Source: JBCCCJ01 sp039029315
Lineage (GTDB): Bacteria; Bacteroidota; Bacteroidia; J057
Direction: 5' to 3'
Assembly (NCBI GenBank): GCA_039029315.1
Contig: JBCCGK010000012.1
Location: 62,001-126,000, forward strand
DNA: 64,000 nt
The translations under genes and the position numbers were made by a program. This document shows, piece after piece, positions 28,066 to 35,986 of this stretch. Below the pieces are notes generated by a model. The model was given only the letters and a program-made list of their open reading frames with translations. It did not search any database and was not told where the DNA came from. The number at the start of each line of letters is the position of its first letter. The first letter of the stretch is position 1.

Positions 28066-28884
28066 CTACATCCCCGTCCAATTGGGAGTGCGTTTCTCTC
28101 GAAAGGCCCGCAATCCCTCCTGGCCATCCTTGCTGCTAATGGTCTTTTGGAGCATGTCAAACAGGTATTTATGTTCTTCTGCTGAAGGTTGAATGTGATC
28201 GTATGCTTCCAGCCCAAGGCGTATCGCAGAAGGACTGTTGAGCTTGAGTTCTTCTACGATCTCTGTCGCGCGCGCATCTAGATTCGATGGTTCCACTACT
28301 TCTGTCACCAGCCCAAATCGTTCTGCATCTTCCACGGGCAAATTGTAGCCGCGGATACACCAATCCAGCACCCTTCTGGATGGCATTACCTTCAATAAAG
28401 CCGCCATCACCTGAAAAGGGAAAATACCTCGCTTCACTTCTGGCAGGCCAAATCGCACCCCTTTTTGAGCCAGGACGATATCCCCCCCTGCCAGGAAAAG
28501 AAATCCACCTGCATACACATCCCCTGCGACTTTGACGATGGTTGGGACCCCAAGCTTGTTAAACAATTCCCCGATCAACAACTCTCCCTTCGGTGAAGGA
28601 ATAGAGGAATCATTGGGTTCAACCAGACCTGCCATTGCTTTCAGGTCTGCCCCTGCACAAAAGACATTGCCTTCGGCCTGAATCATCACGATCCAGATCG
28701 AAGGGGTCAGATGGGCATAATGCAAGGCAAAGGCCAGTTCATTCACCATCTGCGGATGAAGGGCATTTTTCTTTCGTGCACGGTCCAGAGTAATCGTCAA
28801 TACATGGTCATTTTCCTGCACTTCAAGGAAAGCAAATGTCTCAGAATGAATGCCTGCAACCTGATCTTGGGAGTATAAATGCAT
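28066..28884 (-). CDS. Enoyl-CoA hydratase/isomerase family protein, likely methylglutaconyl-CoA hydratase
   Basis: A 272-residue crotonase-fold protein. The oxyanion-hole and CoA-binding segments are visible: GNVFCAGADLKAMAGL and AGDVYAGGFLFLAGGDIVLAQ, then FGLPEVKRGIFPFQVMAALL. In crotonases the second catalytic acid lies in the GxPE(V/I) segment, present here as GLPEV. Its place beside a methylcrotonyl-type carboxylase subunit and a TetR regulator suggests the hydratase step of leucine breakdown (LiuC/AUH type), but the substrate is inferred from neighbours. The carboxylase gene ends 83 nt upstream on the same strand. Confidence 0.85.
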   Translation of the reverse strand: MHLYSQDQVAGIHSETFAFLEVQENDHVLTITLDRARKKNALHPQMVNELAFALHYAHLTPSIWIVMIQAEGNVFCAGADLKAMAGLVEPNDSSIPSPKGELLIGELFNKLGVPTIVKVAGDVYAGGFLFLAGGDIVLAQKGVRFGLPEVKRGIFPFQVMAALLKVMPSRRVLDWCIRGYNLPVEDAERFGLVTEVVEPSNLDARATEIVEELKLNSPSAIRLGLEAYDHIQPSAEEHKYLFDMLQKTISSKDGQEGLRAFREKRTPNWTGM

Positions 28885-28967
28885 GAAGTAGGGTGAATTA
28901 GGAGGTACGAAAGAACATCAATTGAAGGGGTATCAAGGGTCCCGCCAAGCTCTCGTCCTGTGTATTA

Positions 28968-30953
28968 TCATTGCTTTTTAGGGTCCAGTTTGAGTAATAA
29001 GAATCCTGCCTCCACATTGCTTCCTTCTGCCGCATAAATCTCCCCGACAATTCCTTCTTTATCAGCAAAAATTGTGTTCTCCATCTTCATGGATGACACA
29101 ATCACCAAAGGTGTGCCTTCCTCGACTGCTTGTCCCTCTTCCACCAGCACCTTAATGATCTGTGACGGCATGGGCGTTTCATATCCCCCTTCGATCTTTT
29201 GCGCTACCTTCTGAGGAAAACGATCTCGTTGAATCAATTGGACATTGCCAAATTCTTCATTATGCAGAAAAAAGGTATGATCCCTTCGTGTCAGGCGAAA
29301 CGCATATTGCCTGCCACTCACCTCCATGCGAATTCCGTTTTCTTGCCATTCAATGAGGCGGACTGCTTGCTCTTTCTCTCCGACAGACAGTTGAAAAATA
29401 TCATCCACATACCGATACCGTATCTGTATGGATTCGTCCTGATGCTCAAAGGTCTCCTGTTGCGGGCCATTGTAACTGTTGCGCCAGCCAGAAGGCATAG
29501 AGCGCAACAACTTTCTTGCCTGCTCCCGCTCCGCCCATCCGTACAGGCTGGCTGCCATCCCCGCAACCTCAGCCCCTTCACGGGAGTGATGATGAAGGTC
29601 TTCCAGATCCATTTTGTCCTGGATAAAATGCGTATCGTAAGTCCCTGCCAGCACATCCGGCTGTTGGAGTAACAATAACAAAAAAGCTTGATTGGTGGTC
29701 ATCCCCTGACAGACCATATGTCGCAAGACGTATTGAAGTTTGCGATGGGCTGCCGTTCTACTTTGATCCCAGACTATCAATTTGGCAATCATCGGATCAT
29801 AAAATATTGATATCTCTGAGCCACTTTCTATGGCTGTTTCTACCCGTAACCCTTCCACTTCCGGAACCTCAAACCTGTGAATGGTTCCAGTTACAGGAAG
29901 GAAGTCATTCGCAGCATCTTCAGCATACAATCGCACTTCGATTGCATAGCCATTCCCGACGATATCAGATTGTGTCAATCGGAGAGGAAGTCCTTGAGCT
30001 GACTCTATTTGCAATTGGACCAAATCCAGTCCCGTGATCTCCTCTGTTACGGGATGTTCGACCTGCAAGCGTGTATTGACTTCCAGGAAATAAAAATCCC
30101 CGCTCTGGTCATCATACATAAACTCAACTGTCCCGGCATTGTCATAATTCAGGGCCTTTGCAGCCTGAACCGCAGCCTCCCCCATGCGGTCCCGCAAAGC
30201 TTCATCCATGACAGGAGAGGGGCTTTCCTCCATGACTTTCTGATAGCGACGCTGAATTGAGCACTCCCGCTCCAGGATATGAATAGCTTGACCATGTTTG
30301 TCTCCAAAGATCTGAAACTCAATATGTCGTCCCGAGGGAATATATTTTTCAACGATCAGTTCCTCCTCTCCAAAGGCCCGCAAAGACTCTCGCTTCGCTG
30401 CGGCAATCGCATCTTCCAATTCCGATTCTGCCTGGACAATTCGCATTCCCTTCCCGCCACCACCTGCTGTTGCCTTTAACAAAATCGGAAAGCCCATGGT
30501 CAGCGCTTCTGATTTGAGTTTTTCCACAGATTGATCTTCCCCCTGATATCCCGGAACTACAGGTACCCCATGTTCCCGCATCAAAGTTTTGGCATTGGAC
30601 TTAGATCCCATGGCCTCAATGGCAGCGGCATTGGGACCAATAAATACAATGCCTTCCTCTTCGCAGCGACGCGAAAAATCTGCATTTTCAGACAAAAATC
30701 CATATCCAGGATGGATGGCATCTGCTTTCAGCTGTTGAGCAGTTGCAATCAATTTGTCCTGATCCAGATAGGAGGCGGAAGGATTGCTCTCTCCGATACA
30801 TACGGCCACATCGGCTTCCTTCACATAGGGAGCGGATCGATCTGCCTCTGCATAGACCGCAACACTTCGGATACCCATTTTTCGACAGGTGCGGATGACC
30901 CTGGAGGCAATTTCTCCTCTATTGGCTATCAATATGGAATGGATACTCTTCAT
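28968..30953 (-). CDS. Biotin-dependent acyl-CoA carboxylase alpha subunit (methylcrotonyl-CoA carboxylase type)
   Basis: A 661-residue protein holding biotin carboxylase and biotin carrier in one chain. The N-terminal ILIANRGEIASRVIRTCRKM, the ATP-grasp loop KATAGGGGKGMRIV, and the catalytic EVNTRLQVEHPVTE are all present. The C-terminal carrier has the biotin site SSMKMENT with Lys623. The size and fused layout fit the alpha subunit of methylcrotonyl-CoA carboxylase (leucine breakdown), though geranyl- or propionyl-CoA carboxylase subunits look alike. The carboxyltransferase beta subunit is not in the window. It starts 12 nt after the TetR gene ends, so the two are one transcript. Confidence 0.92.
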   Translation of the reverse strand: MKSIHSILIANRGEIASRVIRTCRKMGIRSVAVYAEADRSAPYVKEADVAVCIGESNPSASYLDQDKLIATAQQLKADAIHPGYGFLSENADFSRRCEEEGIVFIGPNAAAIEAMGSKSNAKTLMREHGVPVVPGYQGEDQSVEKLKSEALTMGFPILLKATAGGGGKGMRIVQAESELEDAIAAAKRESLRAFGEEELIVEKYIPSGRHIEFQIFGDKHGQAIHILERECSIQRRYQKVMEESPSPVMDEALRDRMGEAAVQAAKALNYDNAGTVEFMYDDQSGDFYFLEVNTRLQVEHPVTEEITGLDLVQLQIESAQGLPLRLTQSDIVGNGYAIEVRLYAEDAANDFLPVTGTIHRFEVPEVEGLRVETAIESGSEISIFYDPMIAKLIVWDQSRTAAHRKLQYVLRHMVCQGMTTNQAFLLLLLQQPDVLAGTYDTHFIQDKMDLEDLHHHSREGAEVAGMAASLYGWAEREQARKLLRSMPSGWRNSYNGPQQETFEHQDESIQIRYRYVDDIFQLSVGEKEQAVRLIEWQENGIRMEVSGRQYAFRLTRRDHTFFLHNEEFGNVQLIQRDRFPQKVAQKIEGGYETPMPSQIIKVLVEEGQAVEEGTPLVIVSSMKMENTIFADKEGIVGEIYAAEGSNVEAGFLLLKLDPKKQ

Positions 30954-30965
30954 TGATTATTGGGC

Positions 30966-31619
30966 TTAAAAAAACAATCCATCAACCTGAACACTAAATG
31001 GCTCCCCAATTTGATCATAAAAGACTTCTCCAAAAAAATTTTTGAAAGAATCAATCCCTCTTTGTGTAAAATGTGGCAGAATCAGACTCCAATAGACTCG
31101 GTGAACTTCTTGTTCGTCATTCACCCCCCGAATGGTTTGCTGTTGTAGCCAAAAGAGAGAGAGAACCCAAATGGACAGACACAAATTGTGATAAGCCCCA
31201 GGAAAGGGTTCTGGTTTCATATTGCCCAATTTGATCGCAAATGCAATCGCCGCCTCATTGTCCCGAATCGTCGCCAAGCACATTTCCCTGAATTTGGCTT
31301 CCAACAAGGGATGCTTCATCACATGTAGGTCATGAAAAATAAAGGCATATTCTTGTTGAAATTTCACATACATCTTTACCTCATTGTACAAATTCTCGAA
31401 GGAGGGAAAGTCTCTTCGCTTTTTTTGCTCTCGATCCAGTTTTTCCCATAACTCATCTGTAATCTCTTTCAATAGAGATTCTGTATCGGGGAAATGGTAG
31501 GCAATATTTCGTCGATTCACTTCCAAATGATTGGCTATATCCTGAATCGATACTGATCCAAATCCTCTTTGATTGAACAATTCTATGGCTTCTTCCTTGA
31601 TTTTGGTCCGGGTGTTCAT
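30966..31619 (-). CDS. TetR-family transcriptional regulator
   Basis: A 217-residue regulator with an N-terminal helix-turn-helix (about 1-50): TKIKEEAIELFNQRGFGSVS, then IQDIANHLEVNRRNIAYHF. The remainder is an all-helical ligand-binding domain rich in aromatic residues (YVKFQQEYAFIFHDLHVM, SIWVLSLFWLQQQ). It heads the carboxylase-hydratase transcript and faces the acyl-CoA dehydrogenase gene across 220 nt, so it probably controls both sides in response to an acyl-CoA or fatty acid. No perfect operator was certain in that gap; TTTCTTCCAAGAAA at 31798-31811 is a weak candidate. Confidence 0.9.
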   Translation of the reverse strand: MNTRTKIKEEAIELFNQRGFGSVSIQDIANHLEVNRRNIAYHFPDTESLLKEITDELWEKLDREQKKRRDFPSFENLYNEVKMYVKFQQEYAFIFHDLHVMKHPLLEAKFREMCLATIRDNEAAIAFAIKLGNMKPEPFPGAYHNLCLSIWVLSLFWLQQQTIRGVNDEQEVHRVYWSLILPHFTQRGIDSFKNFFGEVFYDQIGEPFSVQVDGLFF

Positions 31620-31839
31620 GATTCACTCCTTTCGTCTTTGTTGCTATGGCAAAAAATGAATACTTATCCAAAGAATTCATGAGAATCTCAATGGACAGGT
31701 CATCTAGATCAAATTTATAAAAAATCAGACAAATTTTACCCAAAAGGGAAAAATCATCGTATAATTATTTATATTTGAGGTAATTTTTTCTTGAATTTTT
31801 CTTCCAAGAAAGACAAATACAACCTAAATTCCCCCGACT

Positions 31840-33024
31840 ATGTTAGCGTATCAGCAACAACTTGCTCCATATTTTACCGAAGAACATCAATTGTTTCGTC
31901 AGGGATTCAGAGATTTTTTGCAAAAAGAGGTAGCTCCCTATATTGATCAGTGGGAAGAACAAGGTCAAATTGATCGATCCATCTGGCTAAAATTTGGAGA
32001 AATGGGATACTTTGGCATCTCTTATCCAGAAGCTTATGGCGGGCTGGAGCTGGATCTTTTTTATACTGTGATTTTCCTGGAAGAGATGCAGCGGCTCAAT
32101 TCTGGCGGTTTTGCTGCAGCTATGTGGGCGCATACCTATTTGGCGATGCAGCATCTCAATTCGGAAGGAGATGAGCGAATCAAACAGGAATATTTGGCAC
32201 CGAGTATAGAAGGGATCAAAATTGGGTGTCTGTGCATCACTGAACCCTATGCAGGTTCTGATGTGGCGGGCATGCGAACGACTGCTGTCCTTGATGGAGA
32301 CGAATATGTGATCAATGGGTCCAAAACCTTTATCACCAATGGAGTATACAGCGACTATTTGGTTGTCGCAGCCAAAACTGACCCGGATCAACGAGGCAAG
32401 GGAATCAGTATCTTTCTGGTGGATCGCAAGACAGCTGGTATAAGTGCCACCAAGCTCAACAAACTGGGTTGGCGTGCTTCAGATACAGGAGAAATTGCCT
32501 TTTCTGATGTTAGAATTCCGGCATCCAACCTGATGGGGGAAGAGAACAAGGGCTTCCCTTATTTGATGCAACATTTGGCCTTGGAGCGTCTGATCATGGC
32601 GATCAATGCCGTTGCTCGTGCGGAATATGCGCTCGAATACAGCCTCCAGTATATGTCTGAGCGAACTGCTTTTGGCAAACGTATCGACCAGTTTCAGGTT
32701 TGGCGACATCGAGTGGCAGAAATGGCCAGTCAAATTGAGATCAATAAGCAGTTCAACTACCAGACCATTGCTCGCCTGAATCAGAAAGAATATGTAGTGA
32801 AGGAGGCAACAATGGCCAAACTGATGTCTACAAAAATTGCAGATGAGGTCATTTACCAATGTCTACAATCTTTGGGGGGCTATGGATATATGGAAGATTT
32901 TCCGATGGCAAGACTATTCCGTGATAGCCGTCTGGGGCCAATCGGGGGTGGGACTTCTGAAATTCTCAAAGAAATCATTGCCAAGATGGTGATAGAGAAA
33001 GTAGAGTACAAACCTGCGGTTTGA
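31840..33024 (+). CDS. Acyl-CoA dehydrogenase (isovaleryl/long-chain type catalytic base)
   Basis: A 394-residue FAD flavoprotein that oxidises an acyl-CoA to the 2-enoyl-CoA. Visible motifs are CLCITEPYAGSDVAGM (flavin and substrate), ERTAFGKRIDQFQ, and LGGYGYMEDFPMARLFRD. The usual C-terminal catalytic Glu of medium-chain enzymes is Gly here (PIGGGTSEI). A Glu sits instead in YLMQHLALERLIMA, where isovaleryl- and long-chain enzymes carry their base. This fits the leucine-type genes across the divergent promoter, although long-chain substrates are equally possible. Starts at ATG 31840; no signal peptide. Confidence 0.93.
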   Translation: MLAYQQQLAPYFTEEHQLFRQGFRDFLQKEVAPYIDQWEEQGQIDRSIWLKFGEMGYFGISYPEAYGGLELDLFYTVIFLEEMQRLNSGGFAAAMWAHTYLAMQHLNSEGDERIKQEYLAPSIEGIKIGCLCITEPYAGSDVAGMRTTAVLDGDEYVINGSKTFITNGVYSDYLVVAAKTDPDQRGKGISIFLVDRKTAGISATKLNKLGWRASDTGEIAFSDVRIPASNLMGEENKGFPYLMQHLALERLIMAINAVARAEYALEYSLQYMSERTAFGKRIDQFQVWRHRVAEMASQIEINKQFNYQTIARLNQKEYVVKEATMAKLMSTKIADEVIYQCLQSLGGYGYMEDFPMARLFRDSRLGPIGGGTSEILKEIIAKMVIEKVEYKPAV

Positions 33025-33120
33025 ATTGCTGAAAACTGAGTCAAGATCACCTCTGTCCATCTATCACGATATTGAGACAAAATCTGGTTTGTAAATTCCA
33101 TTTGCAATCATTTCTTTTGC

Positions 33121-33140
33121 GACTTATTTGAAAATAAGTC
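33121..33140 (+). promoter_or_regulatory. Perfect 9-bp inverted repeat touching the start of the BtuB-like gene
   Basis: GACTTATTT-GA-AAATAAGTC ends one nucleotide before the ATG at 33142. It occupies the ribosome-binding region, so it could act as an operator, as an RNA hairpin limiting translation, or both. No Shine-Dalgarno sequence is visible there. Confidence 0.5.
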
Positions 33141-33141
33141 G

Positions 33142-35082
33142 ATGAGAAAACTTTTCCTTTCTATCCTTTTACTCGGGTTTTGGACGCCTGGAATCAGTCA
33201 ATCCCAGGTCTTTTTGGACACAGTCAAGGTCCAAAGTATACGTATCCCTTTACGGATCAATGAAACAGGTCGCAATATCACGATTTTGCGGGCGGACCAA
33301 ATCCAGCAACTCCCATTTACCTCTCTGGATGAACTGCTCCAGTATATGCCGGGAGTAGAAGTACAATCCAGAAATGCGTTTGGTGCTCAGGGAGATATCA
33401 GCATGCGTGGTGCTACATTTAGCCAGGTCATGGTCCTTGTAGACGGACTCAAATTGAATGATCCTCTCACAGCTCACTTCAACAGTTCTATTCCTGTTGC
33501 TCCTTCAGAGATTTCCCGAATCGAAATCCTTCGTGGAGCTGCTGCCGCCATGTATGGAGCTGATGCGGTAGGAGGTGTCATCCATATCATCACCAAGGCC
33601 TATGTAAGGGGTTCTGACAATGAGACTGATGTGTCCGGGAATCTCAATTATGGCACACACAAACTCATACAAGCACAACAAGGATTCTCCATGCAAAAGG
33701 ATCGCCTGTATATTGGAGGAGGCTTCATGATGAATCAATCGGATGGAGAATTGATTCCTGAAAAAGTATTGGACAATTCTACCCTGGAAGCCTACAATAA
33801 CTATTTTGATATCAAGACCGTCGGTGCTTCATTTGGTTATCAATTTGATAAGGGCTGGGCAGTCCGTGGCAGAATGGCGTATGACTATCGGGATTTCAGT
33901 GCGCGGCATTTTTACACCAATAGTCTCTTTGATAAGTCAGTCGAAACGACCAGAACCTGGTGGAACCAACTTCAAGTTGAGAAAATTGGCCCCTCTTCCC
34001 GCACCGATGTGAATCTTGGCTATAAATTCAATACAGATGTATTTGTTTTTAGTCCAGACTTCCCTTCGACCAATATGCACGAGACGCAATTTCTCAATCT
34101 TCAACTGAATCATCAGCAAACAATCAATGAAAAAGTGTCTGTTTCCTTTGGCATTCAGGCTGACCAGAGAAGTATTGAGAGCAATGATCGAGGCGACCAT
34201 GAGGACTGGCATGCAGGCGTGTATGCGATGGGAGTCGTGAACCCCATCGACCCCCTTCATATTAGCGGAAGCCTTCGACTGGATTATGATCAAAATTATC
34301 AGACTGAAGTGTCTCCGCAGATCAATTTATCGTATGTTCTACCGAAGGTTGTCTTTCGGGCTTCGGCAGGTCGCAGCATACGGGCAGCAGACTATACCGA
34401 GCGCTATGTCTCCAGGCAAATTGAAGGTCTCAGTCCTGGAAGAAGCTTGGGAAATCCAGATCTCAGAGCCGAAAATAGCTGGTCTGAAGAATTGGGGCTT
34501 GATCTCTCTCTGACTTCAAGCTGGACCCTGAAAGCGACTGGATTTCTTCGTCAGTCTTCCAATCTGATAGACTATGTCAGCACCCCTGCTTCCCAGATTG
34601 CAGACAATGGCAATCTCCAAGAAGGTGCCGATTATTTTCTGGCAAGCAATATCAGCAATGTCCAGACCAGGGGCCTTGAGATTGAGTCCTGGCTCCGCCA
34701 ATCGATAGGTAGCAACAGCAGCGTCAATTGGAGTATTGGATATACTTATCTCAATACCACCAATGAAGCCGGGATTGTCTCGGTCTATATTTCCAGCCAT
34801 GCAGGACATTTGCTCACCACGCAAGCGGTGATCAACACCCCCCGCCTTCAACTGGGCATCAATGGCTTGTACAAAATCAGAGATGAACGCACTGCTGCTT
34901 CGATCAATTCAACGCTTGCGCCCGGGTATACCCTGTGGAATACCAAGCTTGGATTGAAACTCAATGGAAATCTCGGTATCAACTTACAGATCCATAACCT
35001 CTTCGATACAGCATATCAGGATATTCTTGGTGCTCCCATGCCCGGAAGATGGTTCATGGGTGGCATACAGTTCGGATTTTAG
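33142..35082 (+). CDS. TonB-dependent outer-membrane receptor (BtuB-like)
   Basis: A 646-residue receptor with a signal peptide (about 1-19) and no carboxypeptidase-like N-terminal domain. The plug (about 25-150) has LDELLQYMPGVEVQSRNAFG, ISMRGATFSQVMVLVDGLKL and IEILRGAAAAMYGADAVGG, the last being the usual end of the plug. The beta barrel runs to the terminal aromatic residue (MGGIQFGF). Length and plug resemble Bacteroidota BtuB-like proteins for vitamin B12-type ligands, but other siderophore-like ligands are possible. No cobalamin riboswitch was recognised in the 117-nt leader. Its regulation may lie in the palindrome next to the start. Confidence 0.9.
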   Translation: MRKLFLSILLLGFWTPGISQSQVFLDTVKVQSIRIPLRINETGRNITILRADQIQQLPFTSLDELLQYMPGVEVQSRNAFGAQGDISMRGATFSQVMVLVDGLKLNDPLTAHFNSSIPVAPSEISRIEILRGAAAAMYGADAVGGVIHIITKAYVRGSDNETDVSGNLNYGTHKLIQAQQGFSMQKDRLYIGGGFMMNQSDGELIPEKVLDNSTLEAYNNYFDIKTVGASFGYQFDKGWAVRGRMAYDYRDFSARHFYTNSLFDKSVETTRTWWNQLQVEKIGPSSRTDVNLGYKFNTDVFVFSPDFPSTNMHETQFLNLQLNHQQTINEKVSVSFGIQADQRSIESNDRGDHEDWHAGVYAMGVVNPIDPLHISGSLRLDYDQNYQTEVSPQINLSYVLPKVVFRASAGRSIRAADYTERYVSRQIEGLSPGRSLGNPDLRAENSWSEELGLDLSLTSSWTLKATGFLRQSSNLIDYVSTPASQIADNGNLQEGADYFLASNISNVQTRGLEIESWLRQSIGSNSSVNWSIGYTYLNTTNEAGIVSVYISSHAGHLLTTQAVINTPRLQLGINGLYKIRDERTAASINSTLAPGYTLWNTKLGLKLNGNLGINLQIHNLFDTAYQDILGAPMPGRWFMGGIQFGF

Positions 35083-35148
35083 CCTGAACTATTCATTGGA
35101 CCTGATAGATTCTTCTCTTTAGAAGGCGATTTTCTGCCCTTTGCCCTT

Positions 35149-35278
35149 AGAAGACATAACGCGTTTTTCTGTCCAGAAGACGTAACGCGTTTTTCTGCCC
35201 AGAAGACGTAACGCGTTTTTCTGTCCAGAAGACGTAACGCGTTTTTCTGCCCAGAAGACGTAACGCGTTTTTCTGCCC
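35149..35278. repeat. Five contiguous copies of a 26-bp tandem repeat centred on AACGCGTT
   Basis: Units begin at 35149, 35175, 35201, 35227 and 35253. Each reads AGAAGACGTAACGCG then TTTTTCTGYCC, the Y alternating T, C, T, C, C; only the first unit has another change (ACAT for ACGT). A shortened, decayed unit precedes the array near 35120-35139. The 26-bp period is close to 2.5 helical turns, and each unit holds the palindrome AACGCGTT. The 406-nt gap between the receptor and the next gene holds nothing else recognised. A minus-strand frame stays open through all units but rotates frame each time, which argues against coding. Confidence 0.9.
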
Positions 35279-35488
35279 TGATTCCATCCCGCAAACGCGT
35301 CACGTCCAGGCTTATAAGCCGGAAAAATTGGGAGCAGAGCTCAGGGAATGAAAGAAGAATCAAACGGAACAATTCATGCGGTCCAAAATATAAAACAAAA
35401 GAGGTGCTGTCTGCATGTTCTCACTGGTCACGCTATCACTCTAGAAACAGTCAATAACAGATCGCCAATTTTGCTTACTTTTTCCTGT

Positions 35489-35986
35489 TCATTGGGCATT
35501 TGTCTCAGATGACAAAATCAGGCCTTGTATTTTTCGGCCGGAGGCTTCATAGGTGGGGAGGTCTGCACCAAATCTTTGGCTAAGAGGCAACCATTCCTGA
35601 GAATTAATCTGCACAGAGATACGATACTTCTGTTGTTCTTTGATCGTTTTTCGATCCAGACGCACATCGGTCAAGTGGGATAAAGGGAATTGTCTGTTTG
35701 ACAAGGTTTTGACTCCTTTTTTCTCTGTCAAAGAGAGGTTCTTTTTTTTCAGATCCAATACAGCAAAACTTCTGTATCCCAACAACAGGAAAGCAGTGAT
35801 CCCACCTATTCCGCAGATTGCCCCTACCTGAAAAGTGAATCGATACCAGGCCTGAAATCCATGCTGGTTCATGGTGGACAGGAGTAAGATAATTCCTCCA
35901 ACTCCAAATACCATCATCAGGGTCCGTTCCAACCAGGGATTGTCCTCCAGTCTGATTTCATTCTGGGTATAGCTAGTTACTTCCAT
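35489..35986 (-). CDS. Small membrane protein coupled to the PD40-VWA gene
   Basis: A 165-residue protein with two hydrophobic segments (about 24-42, LMMVFGVGGIILLLST; and 52-72, FQVGAICGIGGITAFLLL) followed by a basic soluble tail. The tail (FAVLDLKKKNLSLTEKKGVK to the end, SETNAQ) has the alternating pattern of PH-like domains. I do not recognise a named family. Its ATG abuts the stop codon of the upstream gene as TAAATG, which points to translational coupling, so the two proteins are likely made together and may work together. Confidence 0.7.
   Translation of the reverse strand: MEVTSYTQNEIRLEDNPWLERTLMMVFGVGGIILLLSTMNQHGFQAWYRFTFQVGAICGIGGITAFLLLGYRSFAVLDLKKKNLSLTEKKGVKTLSNRQFPLSHLTDVRLDRKTIKEQQKYRISVQINSQEWLPLSQRFGADLPTYEASGRKIQGLILSSETNAQ

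Noticed and set aside
31770..31777. TATATTTG, like the Bacteroidota -7 box, before the acyl-CoA dehydrogenase
   Set aside because: No TTTG -33 box at the expected distance, so the promoter is not claimed.
33025..33141. Possible cobalamin riboswitch before the BtuB-like receptor
   Set aside because: The leader is short and no conserved B12-box sequence was recognised.
35149..35278. CRISPR array
   Set aside because: The 26-bp units are contiguous with no spacers, and no cas genes are near.
35079..35372. Minus-strand frame through the 26-bp repeats
   Set aside because: The frame rotates because 26 is not a multiple of three; nothing but the repeat keeps it open.
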